This document shows positions 1-6,069 of a stretch of 6,069 nt of DNA, one piece after another; position 1 is the first letter of the stretch; each line of letters starts with the position of its first letter. Origin of the DNA: Phycisphaerae bacterium (GTDB lineage Bacteria; Planctomycetota; Phycisphaerae; Phycisphaerales; Phycisphaeraceae); contig NZCH01000038.1 in assembly GCA_002688155.1 (NCBI GenBank), forward strand, positions 1-6,069. The letters run 5' to 3'. The notes under the pieces were generated by a model. That model was not told the origin of the DNA. It did no database searches and saw only the letters and a list, made by a program, of their open reading frames with translations. The position numbers and the translations under genes were made by a program.

Positions 1-361
1 CCAGATCATCATTGCGCGACGAGTCTTTTTCGATGTAGATGTCGCGCTGCGGGATGTACGCTTCGGGCTGGTAGTAGTCGTAGTACGAAACGAAATAGCA
101 CACGGCGTTGTTGGGGAACAACTCCCGAAACTCTTCGTAAAGCTGTGCGGCGAGCGTCTTGTTGTGGCTGATCACCAGTGTCGGCCTGTTGAGCTGCGCG
201 ATGACGTTGGCCATGGTGAACGTCTTGCCCGAGCCCGTCACACCCAGCAGCGCCTGGTACTTGTTGCCTTGCTGGGCCGCCTGCACGATCTCATCTATTG
301 CGCCGGGCTGATCGCCCATGGGCGCGAATTCACTGACAAGTTGGAAATGGTCGTCTGACAT
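1..361 (-). CDS. uvrB: UvrABC excision nuclease subunit B, N-terminal part (runs off left edge)
   Basis: UvrB is the DNA-damage verification helicase of nucleotide excision repair. It is loaded by UvrA, clamps DNA beneath its beta-hairpin and recruits UvrC. Reading the minus strand from the ATG at 361 gives 120 codons beginning MSDDHFQLVSEFAPMGDQP, which aligns residue for residue with the start of E. coli UvrB. Visible landmarks are the GDQP Q-motif region (about residues 16-19), Walker A GVTGSGKT (40-47), the HNKTLAAQL helicase motif Ia region (66-74) and the tyrosine-rich damage-probing hairpin YFVSYYDYYQPEAYIP (89-104). Helicase domains 2-6 and the UvrC-binding C-terminus lie outside the window. 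A second in-frame ATG lies six codons upstream at 379, directly preceded by a stop codon (TAA). The 361 start is chosen because its length matches the family; neither start has a Shine-Dalgarno sequence. The gene is divergent from the operon to its right and functionally unrelated to it. Confidence 0.97.
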   Translation of the reverse strand, partial: MSDDHFQLVSEFAPMGDQPGAIDEIVQAAQQGNKYQALLGVTGSGKTFTMANVIAQLNRPTLVISHNKTLAAQLYEEFRELFPNNAVCYFVSYYDYYQPEAYIPQRDIYIEKDSSRNDDL

Positions 362-492
362 CGTGTCGAGTGTCGGCATTTACGTTTCGAGTATGGAACG
401 GGAGACTCAAGTCCTCGCCCCTGCGCGCATCGCGGCCGTGATTATCGTAGCCAAGTTGACCACCCGCCGTGTGTTAGACTGTGCGGTTACCA
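362..492. promoter_or_regulatory. Divergent intergenic region between uvrB and the plus-strand operon
   Basis: About 130 bases separate the two divergent start codons, so promoters for both directions should lie here. On the plus strand a TTGACC (456-461) resembles a sigma-70 -35 box, and TAGACT (475-480) resembles a -10 box. The spacing between them is only 13 bases, well short of the usual 16-18, so they are probably not a working pair as they stand. On the minus strand a GATAAT-like string lies near 440-446, without a good -35 at the right distance. No clear operator palindrome, SOS (LexA) box or terminator hairpin was recognised. The call rests on gene orientation rather than on a convincing promoter sequence. 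Confidence 0.35.
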
Positions 493-2508
493 ATGACGAT
501 TCGCGCGATACTTCTTGGGCTGCTTGGCGCCATGTTCGTCTGCGCGTTCACATATTTCAACGACCAGGTGATGAAGCAGACGTTCTTTGTGGGCAATCAT
601 ATGCCCATATCGGTGTTCGGGGGGTTGATTCTCTTTCTCATCGTGGTGAACCCGCTGCTGTTTCGTCTGATGCGGCGATGGGCATTCAGCGGTGGCGAGT
701 TGGCGGTGATTGTGGTTTTGACGCTGGCGGCGTGTGTGGTGCCCGGGTCCGGCCTGATGCGCTACCTGCCGGGGCTGTTGGTGATGCCGCATCATTACAA
801 CCGCGTTGAGTCGAGCTGGCAGTCGCAGGGCGTGCTTGACATGACACCTGACGCGATGCTCACCGACGTGACAGCCCAGAATCATTCGCACGTGGTTGGT
901 GGATTCATTCGAGGCGGCGTGGACGTGCCCTGGCCGGCGTGGCAAGACACGCTGACGTTCTGGCTGCCACTGATCCTCGTGTTCTGGGTGGGCCTGATTG
1001 GGTTGTCGGTGGTCGTACACCGGCAGTGGTCGGACCATGAGCATCTGCCGTACCCGATCGCGGCGTTTGCAAACGCGCTGTTGCCGGATCAAGACAAGCC
1101 CAACGGGGCGGTGTTTCGCAACCGGCTGTTCTGGTTCGCGCTGTTGTTTGTGTTTACGATTCACATGACCAACTATGCGAGCACGGTTTGGCCGGACCAG
1201 ATACCGCAGATCAACCTCAACTGGAACCTGCATGCGATCTTCGCCAAGTTTCCTACACTGAGTCAGGGGCTGCCCGTCAGCTCGCTGTCTCAAATCAGAA
1301 TCTATTTCAGTGTTGTGGCAATTGCATACTTTCTGGCCACGGATGTATCTCTTTCGCTGGGGCTCGGCCCCTATATTTACGCGGTCATCGCGGGCATGTT
1401 CCTGACGTACGGAATTCACCTGAACGAGGGGACGTTCATAGGGCCGCAGATTCGCTCCGGCCAGGTGTTCGGCTCATTCCTGGGGATGTTTCTCGCGATC
1501 GTACTCATGGGGAGGCACTATTACCTGCACGTCCTGCGGCGTGCCGTTGGCATCAAGTCGAGTCAGACAATTGATCCCGCCAGTGTGTGGGGCGCGCGGA
1601 CGTTCGGCGCCGCGATGTTCGTGTTTAACGTTTTGCTCATCACGTTCGGAGTGGACTGGCGGCTCGCGATCATCCTCTCAACGCTGCTGGTTATCCTGTT
1701 TCTGGTCATGAGCCGCATCCATGCCGAAACCGGGTTGTTCATGATTCAACCGTACTGGTTTCCCACGGCGATCATGGCGGCGGCGTTTGGTTATGTTGCC
1801 CTGGAGCCCAGGACGCTGCTTATTCTGATGATGCTGGGCATGATGTTCACGATCGATCCTCGCGAAGCGCTGATGCCGTTTATCGTCAACGGGTTGAAGA
1901 TCGTCGACCTGCGCCAAGTGCGCACTGGTCGCACGGGATTGTGGTGCGCCGTAGCGCTGGCGCTGGGCCTGGCGGTGGCGGTGCCGGCGGCGCTGATGCT
2001 GGTTTACCATTACGGTTACAACAAAGGCGACGGTTGGGCGAACAACAGTGTCATCCACATGCCATATAATGAGACTGTGCGGGTGAATCACAAGCTCAGC
2101 GCCCAGGACAATATCGAACTGGCGGATGCGACGGTCGGCTGGTCGCGATTAACTGACATGAAGCCGCAATGGCCGGTGATCAGCGGTATCGGCGCCGGCT
2201 TGGTACTGGTGTTGGCATTCACCGCCGGCCGGTTGCGATTTGCCTACTGGCCGCTGCACCCGGTCATGTTCACGACCTGGTTCTCGTACTCCAACGCGGT
2301 GTTCGCGTCGGGGTTTCTAATTGGCTGGCTGGTGAAGCTGATGGTCACGCGATTGGGCGGCGCAGCAGCCTACCAGCGGTTCAAACCACTGATGATCGGG
2401 CTGATCGCCGGCGACATGCTTGGCGGACTCGGCCCCATGTGTATTGGATACGTCTCATACCTGATCACGAACGAGCCGCCGACGACATTCCACGTGCTCC
2501 CTGGTTAG
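493..2508 (+). CDS. Polytopic membrane protein, DUF6785/DUF6784-like (OPT transporter-related)
   Basis: This is a large integral inner-membrane protein of about 671 residues with roughly 13-16 hydrophobic segments. Numbered from the ATG at 493, clear ones lie near residues 4-21, 40-58, 68-88, 154-176, 209-226, 269-306, 326-342, 369-407, 421-448, 483-506, 561-579 and 632-651. Soluble loops fall near 95-150 (starting after GSGLMRYLPGLLVMPHHY) and 507-555. The composition, the 'SRIHAETG' segment and the C-terminal 'PLMIGLIAGDMLGG' pattern recall a PVC-bacterial family annotated DUF6785/DUF6784, which I associate with the oligopeptide (OPT) transporter superfamily. The substrate is unknown. A GTG four codons upstream (481) could also be the start; neither has a Shine-Dalgarno sequence, and the ATG is preferred by default. 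It is the first gene of the plus-strand cluster, with 22 bases to the next gene, so co-transcription is likely. Membrane protein: near certain; family: moderate confidence. Confidence 0.8.
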   Translation: MTIRAILLGLLGAMFVCAFTYFNDQVMKQTFFVGNHMPISVFGGLILFLIVVNPLLFRLMRRWAFSGGELAVIVVLTLAACVVPGSGLMRYLPGLLVMPHHYNRVESSWQSQGVLDMTPDAMLTDVTAQNHSHVVGGFIRGGVDVPWPAWQDTLTFWLPLILVFWVGLIGLSVVVHRQWSDHEHLPYPIAAFANALLPDQDKPNGAVFRNRLFWFALLFVFTIHMTNYASTVWPDQIPQINLNWNLHAIFAKFPTLSQGLPVSSLSQIRIYFSVVAIAYFLATDVSLSLGLGPYIYAVIAGMFLTYGIHLNEGTFIGPQIRSGQVFGSFLGMFLAIVLMGRHYYLHVLRRAVGIKSSQTIDPASVWGARTFGAAMFVFNVLLITFGVDWRLAIILSTLLVILFLVMSRIHAETGLFMIQPYWFPTAIMAAAFGYVALEPRTLLILMMLGMMFTIDPREALMPFIVNGLKIVDLRQVRTGRTGLWCAVALALGLAVAVPAALMLVYHYGYNKGDGWANNSVIHMPYNETVRVNHKLSAQDNIELADATVGWSRLTDMKPQWPVISGIGAGLVLVLAFTAGRLRFAYWPLHPVMFTTWFSYSNAVFASGFLIGWLVKLMVTRLGGAAAYQRFKPLMIGLIAGDMLGGLGPMCIGYVSYLITNEPPTTFHVLPG

Positions 2509-2518
2509 CACGATCCCC

Positions 2519-2523
2519 GAGGG
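2519..2523 (+). promoter_or_regulatory. Ribosome binding site (GAGGG) supporting a TTG start
   Basis: GAGGG lies seven bases before the TTG at 2531 and is the only Shine-Dalgarno-like string in the 22-base gap after the membrane-protein gene. It favours TTG 2531 over the ATG at 2561, which has only a weak GGA about 12 bases upstream. Confidence 0.45.
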
Positions 2524-2530
2524 ACTGATC

Positions 2531-3436
2531 TTGGCACCCACGCCCGGAACCCGAACAATAATGCGCGAGTGGATATGGCGACATTTTCGTTTTGAACTGC
2601 CCGATGACTGGGAGATGCTGCAATATTCGCGGCGGCTGGATGCCGGGCGATGTGCGATGGCTGACCGGTACCAGTACCGGCTCGAGTTCAACTGGAAAGA
2701 ATTTGACACTGCACCTGATTTCGACCGCACGTTGTCCGATTATCGGCACGATCTCGAACGGGCGGGTGATGCCAAAGCGACGAGCGAACACGTCGCGGGA
2801 TGGCGAGGCTTGCGGGTTGATGGGCCCGATGCGCTCACGACGCGGTTCGGGCGGTATTTCAAGGAGGTGAAATGTCTGCTGGAGGTCGTATTGATCTGGC
2901 CGGACAAAGTAGACGCCGATTTGACGCGGTCGATCCTCGAGCGAGCAGGCGTGGCGCCCGTGGCAAACGGCGTCTCGACATGGCGCGCGTTTGGCATGAC
3001 GATGCAGCCCGCTTCTGATTTGAAACTTCAGCGATGCGAGGTGGAGCCGGCGCGCGCGATGCTTGATTTTCGACGCAACCGCGATTCGCCGTTGGGCGAA
3101 ACGTTTGAACGGCTGGGGATGGTCGATCACTGGCTCAAGGGAGACGTTGGCCAATGGCTCACGGCGCGAACGCCACGGCAGGTGCGAGATGCACAACACG
3201 GCACACACCACCGGGACGGCCATCAGGTGCATGAGTTTGCGGGACGCTACATTGATGGACGTCTTAAACGTCTGCTTGCCCGCTCGCCGGACTATGGATC
3301 AGCGGCGTGGCGATGCCCGCATGACGGACGTCTTTATGCGATGACGCGCATCGGCAGGAAGCGGCCGTCATCCAATACGCAAGCGCACGACCACACACCA
3401 CTGGCATGCTGCCTGGCCATGGAGCACCGAAAATGA
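2531..3436 (+). CDS. Hypothetical soluble protein, possibly two related halves, coupled to a PqqD-like gene
   Basis: I do not recognise a named family with confidence. The product is about 301 residues (TTG start), or 291 if the ATG at 2561 is used. The compact part begins right after that ATG (WRHFRFELPDDWEMLQ), so the ATG remains a serious alternative. There is no signal peptide or membrane segment, so it is probably cytoplasmic. The N-terminal half (about residues 14-140) has a beta-rich pattern: an 'ELPDDWEM' opening, 'YRLEFNW', then 'GWRGLRVDG', 'TTRFGRYF' and 'LLEVVLIWP' followed by a helix. This loosely recalls the PsbP/Mog1/DcrB fold. The second half starts with WRAFGMTM (151-158) and repeats the theme with 'AMLDFRR' and 'HEFAGR', so an internal duplication is possible. 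Near the C-terminus lies AWRCPHDGRLYAM (259-271), with a single Cys and so no complete zinc ribbon. Its stop overlaps the start of the PqqD-like gene, suggesting coupled translation and perhaps a physical partnership. Confidence 0.8.
   Translation: MAPTPGTRTIMREWIWRHFRFELPDDWEMLQYSRRLDAGRCAMADRYQYRLEFNWKEFDTAPDFDRTLSDYRHDLERAGDAKATSEHVAGWRGLRVDGPDALTTRFGRYFKEVKCLLEVVLIWPDKVDADLTRSILERAGVAPVANGVSTWRAFGMTMQPASDLKLQRCEVEPARAMLDFRRNRDSPLGETFERLGMVDHWLKGDVGQWLTARTPRQVRDAQHGTHHRDGHQVHEFAGRYIDGRLKRLLARSPDYGSAAWRCPHDGRLYAMTRIGRKRPSSNTQAHDHTPLACCLAMEHRK
3421..3424 (+). promoter_or_regulatory. Ribosome binding site (GGAG) that decides the PqqD-like start
   Basis: GGAG inside the end of the preceding gene lies eight bases before the ATG at 3433. 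This spacing supports starting at 3433 rather than at the upstream in-frame ATG at 3406, which has no such site. Confidence 0.55.
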
Positions 3437-3861
3437 TGCGACGCGACGCGAGGAAATCCCGCGCAGGCGCGACCGGCCGAACATGGCGGCCGATGCTGCG
3501 CACGGTGCCGGCGCACAACCAGGCCGCGCATGCGTCGGACACGCAGCCGGGCCAGTCGCGGATCGTCGTGCCTCGCCGCCGACCGAATTGGCTCGTACCA
3601 CCGGTCTCGTGGATCATTCGGCCACGCCCGACGCGCGACGTGCAACTCGACCGGCTGGGCACGCGGGTCTGGCGCCTTTGCAACGGTCACCGAACGGTTG
3701 AAAACATTATTGACGCGTTTGCAGGCGAACATCGCCTGACTTTTCACGAAGCACGCATCGCCGTCACCGGGCACATTAGCGATCTTGCCCGTTGCGGCGC
3801 GCTGGTGCTTGTAATGCACGAACAAGTCGACTCCGATGAGTCCAGCACAAGTCCAACATAA
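3433..3861 (+). CDS. PqqD-like protein (RiPP recognition element fold)
   Basis: This small protein of 142 residues carries a C-terminal PqqD-type domain at about 54-128. The key stretch is VQLDRLGTRVWRLCNGHRTV (70-89), then an acidic helix ('ENIIDAFAGEH'), 'LTFHEARIAVTGHISDLARCG' and 'ALVLV'. This is the usual PqqD winged-helix order, in which 'VW.LC.G..TV..I' is the hallmark. In characterised systems PqqD-type domains bind the leader of a precursor peptide and hand it to a modifying enzyme, often a radical-SAM protein. Neither an enzyme nor a precursor is visible nearby. About 50 basic, probably disordered residues precede the domain, so it is longer than stand-alone PqqD (about 90 residues). 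The ATG overlaps the upstream stop (ATGA), and a second ATG follows immediately. Only three bases separate it from the permease gene, suggesting that it works with the ABC transporter, perhaps as a substrate adaptor. The family call is firm; the role is inferred. It should not be named pqqD, since no pqq genes are present. Confidence 0.85.
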   Translation: MMRRDARKSRAGATGRTWRPMLRTVPAHNQAAHASDTQPGQSRIVVPRRRPNWLVPPVSWIIRPRPTRDVQLDRLGTRVWRLCNGHRTVENIIDAFAGEHRLTFHEARIAVTGHISDLARCGALVLVMHEQVDSDESSTSPT

Positions 3862-3864
3862 GAC

Positions 3865-5334
3865 ATGGCCCGCACGATCGATATCAAAGAGCAGCCCCGG
3901 CTGGGCATTGCCCGCACGCTGGCAATGACGTTCAACGGCATGCGTCACCGCGTCGTCAGGTCCATCATTACCGTGATGGTCATTACGGTGGCGATCGCGT
4001 TCATGATGAACACGGTGGGCGAAAGTCTTCTCAAGCATGGCGTCGCGCAAAGCATCAGTCAGCGCATACTCGACATGCGATTGACATCACGCTGGCATGC
4101 GATGTTGTCGCAGCCACCGACACTCGAGGCGCTCATCTCGCGGATCGCCGACGCGCCGACCGGCGGCCAGGTCATGATCCAGTCACAACGCTTCAGTGAT
4201 TTAGACGACGATCGGATGTACGCTCTGCACGCGACAGTGACTCAGGCGGACCTGTACCTGACGTGGTTTGAGCGTTTGAACTACGGCCAGCGCCGCCGAC
4301 TGGCGCACACAGCGTCGGGCTCGGCGATCTTTGATCGACTTGGCAGTGCGCAGACGTACGCGAGATTCGATCGTGGGCTGTCCGCAATGACCTCGCTACG
4401 CCTGCCGACGCAGCGCAAACCCTTCGATGACTTCCTGGTTGATTGGCCGATGACGAAAAAGGAACTGACGCAAATTCAGGCCGGCCATCAGCGGGCGGTC
4501 GAGCGAATCGCACGGTCACTGACAGACGACACGCTCATGGACGCGCTGTGCCAAGCGGATGGCGCGTTCGGCGATGTGATACGTGACGCCGGGTTTGAAC
4601 TTGACGACGCAATCGCGGTGGCGCTGTCGCAGCAGGGAATGCAACAGGCCATGGCCACGACCGTTGAGGCCACGCTCGCACACCTGCCGGTACGTCAGGC
4701 GATGGCGACGAAACTGGATCTGCTTCCGGGCGAGGTCGAAGTGAAACAACTCTGGCCGGCCGTTCGACATCGTCGCGACGCGCGGTGGTTTCTGGACATA
4801 CTGGCAACGCACAACATGGCGCCGAATTCGTTGACGGCGGACGAACTCGCCGCCATGGCACGCAGGAAGCAGATCGAATCAGCGCTGATCATGGCCTCGC
4901 GCGCCGGTGCCGACACGACCGATGATTCGAGTCATGGGCGGTTGATCTGGCTCGTCATCGTCTCGATGGTTGTGTGCGTCGTGGGTATCACCAACGCAAT
5001 GCTCATGACGGTGACGCAGCGTTTTCGTGAAATCGCGACGCTCAAGTGCCTGGGCGCACTCGACGGTTACATCGCCACGGCCTTTATCCTCGAAGCGTGC
5101 ATGCTCGGCGTGGTCGGCGGCACAATCGGTGCTCTGGCGGGCACGTTGATCGCGATGATGCGCATGTTTGGCGAGTTCGGGAGGCTGCTGGAGTCGGCGA
5201 TTTCAGCACCGTCCTTGTTCGGGGTGATCGGTCTGGCGATCGCGGTCGGCGTGTTGCTCGCCGCGGTGGCGACGGTGCTGCCGGCCGTCAAGGCCGCGCG
5301 ACTTGTGCCGATGCAGGCGATGCGTGTCGAATGA
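3865..5334 (+). CDS. FtsX/MacB-type ABC transporter permease
   Basis: This inner-membrane subunit of a type VII ABC system has 489 residues. It shows four membrane segments in the order typical of MacB/LolC/FtsX proteins: TM1 at about 33-49, then a long extracytoplasmic region, then TM2 (360-381), TM3 (402-432) and TM4 (451-475). The stretch after TM2, 'VTQRFREIATLKCLGALDGY', is the conserved FtsX-domain motif contacting the ATPase, and the protein ends with the family-typical 'PAVKAARLVPMQAMRVE'. The roughly 310-residue region between TM1 and TM2 is rich in predicted helix and charged residues, and I do not see the usual MacB periplasmic core domain in it. TM1 is preceded by a basic, cytoplasmic 'MRHRVVRS' segment. 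The ATG is three bases after the PqqD-like stop, with no Shine-Dalgarno sequence. The ATPase gene follows after 53 bases. Such transporters act by mechanotransmission on envelope substrates (lipoproteins, peptides, toxins); the substrate here is unknown. Confidence 0.92.
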   Translation: MARTIDIKEQPRLGIARTLAMTFNGMRHRVVRSIITVMVITVAIAFMMNTVGESLLKHGVAQSISQRILDMRLTSRWHAMLSQPPTLEALISRIADAPTGGQVMIQSQRFSDLDDDRMYALHATVTQADLYLTWFERLNYGQRRRLAHTASGSAIFDRLGSAQTYARFDRGLSAMTSLRLPTQRKPFDDFLVDWPMTKKELTQIQAGHQRAVERIARSLTDDTLMDALCQADGAFGDVIRDAGFELDDAIAVALSQQGMQQAMATTVEATLAHLPVRQAMATKLDLLPGEVEVKQLWPAVRHRRDARWFLDILATHNMAPNSLTADELAAMARRKQIESALIMASRAGADTTDDSSHGRLIWLVIVSMVVCVVGITNAMLMTVTQRFREIATLKCLGALDGYIATAFILEACMLGVVGGTIGALAGTLIAMMRMFGEFGRLLESAISAPSLFGVIGLAIAVGVLLAAVATVLPAVKAARLVPMQAMRVE

Positions 5335-5387
5335 ACTGACTTGATGATTCAGCCACAACGTGTGTACACGACCACGGGCACCTCCAA
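5335..5387 (+). other. Short gap between permease and ATPase genes, with a small palindrome
   Basis: These 53 bases are the longest non-coding stretch inside the cluster. They contain an 8-base perfect palindrome, GTGTACAC (5362-5369), but no T-run or stable GC stem, so no terminator. No Shine-Dalgarno sequence precedes the ATG at 5388. An in-frame stop (TGA, 5337-5339) lies upstream of that ATG, so the ATPase cannot begin before this gap. Nothing else is recognised. Confidence 0.4.
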
Positions 5388-6069
5388 ATGCCAACAATCC
5401 AGTCAACCGATCATCCGCACGTCACATCGCCCGGCGCACGCCGCGTGATCATCCGGACAGTCGCTTTGAAGAAGCACTATCGCAAAGGTGGCGTCACGAC
5501 CGAAGCGCTGCGCGGTATTGACGTTTCGATCGACACTGGCGAGTTCATTTCCGTGATGGGCCCGTCCGGTTCAGGCAAGAGTACATTTTTCAATATGGTT
5601 GGCGGACTCGACAGCCCGACAAGCGGGCGTGTCCTGATCGATGAGGTTGACGTCGCACAGCTCACGGCCGTCGAACTCGCGTTCCTGCGCTGCCGCAAGA
5701 TCGGGTACATCTTTCAAATGTACAACTTGATCCAATACATGACCGCGCTGGAGAACGTGACGACGCCGATGGCGTTTGCATCAGTGCCGGTGGACAAGGC
5801 GAGGCACCGCGGCATGGAGCTGTTGGACCTGGTCGGCCTGAAGGACCGATGGTCGCACCGTCCAATCGAAATGTCAGGCGGCCAACAGCAGCGTGTCGCC
5901 ATCGCACGCGCGATGGCGAACCAGCCTCGCATCCTGCTGTGCGACGAGCCTACTGCCAACCTCGACCTGCACACGGGACGCGAAGTGCTCGACATTTTGC
6001 GCCAGCTCAACGAACATCGCGGCGTGACAGTCATCTGCGCGACGCATGATCATCGCATGCTCGATAAGA
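5388..6069 (+). CDS. ABC transporter ATP-binding protein, MacB/LolD type (runs off right edge)
   Basis: This is the ATPase partner of the upstream FtsX-type permease; 227 codons are visible. Motifs appear in the correct order and intact: Walker A GPSGSGKST (58-66), Q-loop 'YIFQMYNLI' with Gln110, signature SGGQQQR (163-169), Walker B 'RILLCDEPT' (181-189), D-loop 'NLD' (191-193) and switch His220 in 'CATHD'. The 'GGLDSPTSG' and 'LTALENV'-like ('MTALENV') strings are typical of the MacB/LolD/FtsE branch. The ATG at 5388 gives an extra polar leader of about 19 residues before the domain start (VIIRTVALKKHY). A GTG at 5445 would remove it, so the start is uncertain. These ATPases are usually about 220-250 residues, so only a short C-terminus is likely to be missing. 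It should dimerise in the cytoplasm and drive conformational change in the permease. Confidence 0.96.
   Translation, partial: MPTIQSTDHPHVTSPGARRVIIRTVALKKHYRKGGVTTEALRGIDVSIDTGEFISVMGPSGSGKSTFFNMVGGLDSPTSGRVLIDEVDVAQLTAVELAFLRCRKIGYIFQMYNLIQYMTALENVTTPMAFASVPVDKARHRGMELLDLVGLKDRWSHRPIEMSGGQQQRVAIARAMANQPRILLCDEPTANLDLHTGREVLDILRQLNEHRGVTVICATHDHRMLDK

Noticed and set aside
318..809. Plus-strand open frame of 163 codons covering the uvrB start, the intergenic region and the start of the membrane protein
   Set aside because: It overlaps UvrB on the opposite strand and the membrane protein in another frame; its composition looks random.
487..1419. Minus-strand open frame of 310 codons opposite the membrane-protein gene
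   Set aside because: Its translation is dominated by Arg, His and Gln with no domain pattern, as expected from the reverse complement of a high-GC membrane-protein gene. The plus-strand frame has coherent membrane segments.
2465..3232. Minus-strand open frame of 255 codons opposite the unknown soluble protein
   Set aside because: This was the most serious rival because the plus-strand product is also unrecognised. The plus-strand frame has a coherent domain-like pattern, a Shine-Dalgarno sequence and stop/start coupling to a clear PqqD-like gene, whereas the reverse frame crosses the boundary of two genes and shows no motif.
3257..3335. Repeated GGACGTCTT string (3257 and 3327) as a possible direct repeat
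   Set aside because: It is only nine bases, within coding sequence, and in an unrelated codon context; there is no sign of a mobile element or array.
3433..3861. Naming the gene pqqD and inferring pyrroloquinoline quinone synthesis
   Set aside because: No pqqA, pqqC or pqqE homologue is present; the PqqD fold is shared by many unrelated peptide systems.
3334..4050. Minus-strand open frame of 238 codons spanning parts of three genes
   Set aside because: It lies antisense across the recognisable PqqD-like domain and the permease start, and its product has no recognisable motif.
5362..5369. GTGTACAC palindrome as a possible operator between permease and ATPase
   Set aside because: An 8-base palindrome is expected by chance in a few kilobases, has no flanking extension of the symmetry, and lies inside a likely operon.

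Overview
The window looks like a piece of a high-GC chromosome from a Planctomycetota-type (PVC superphylum) bacterium. Three things suggest this. The uvrB fragment has the 'VISHNKTLAAQL' and 'YIPQRDIYIEKDSS' variants that I associate with planctomycetes and their relatives. The large membrane protein resembles a family (DUF6785/DUF6784-like) that I know mainly from Planctomycetota, Verrucomicrobiota and Lentisphaerota. Most starts also lack a Shine-Dalgarno sequence. This placement rests on recalled family patterns, not on a search.

Layout: positions 1-361 (minus strand) hold the N-terminal 120 codons of UvrB, the damage-verification helicase of nucleotide excision repair. The gene runs off the left edge. 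A roughly 130-base divergent intergenic region (362-492) follows. From 493 to the right edge everything reads on the plus strand in five closely packed genes: a polytopic membrane protein of about 671 residues (493-2508), a soluble protein of about 300 residues with no recognised function (2531-3436), a small PqqD-like protein (3433-3861), an FtsX/MacB-type ABC permease (3865-5334), and its ATPase (5388 to past the window end). Gaps are 22 bases, a 4-base ATGA overlap, 3 bases and 53 bases. I see no terminator between them, so a single operon is likely.

How they may work together: the permease and ATPase form a type VII (MacB/LolCDE-like) ABC system, which usually couples cytoplasmic ATP hydrolysis to work on substrates outside the membrane. 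The PqqD-like protein belongs to the fold that serves as a RiPP recognition element (peptide-leader binding). No radical-SAM partner or precursor peptide is visible here. The unknown soluble protein may have two related halves and is translationally coupled to the PqqD-like protein. The upstream membrane protein resembles the OPT-type oligopeptide transporter superfamily. The most interesting reading is an uncharacterised peptide-handling or envelope export module made of an unknown soluble protein, PqqD-like, permease and ATPase, possibly with an OPT-like carrier. That functional link is an inference. No tRNA, rRNA, CRISPR array, insertion sequence or convincing terminator was seen.
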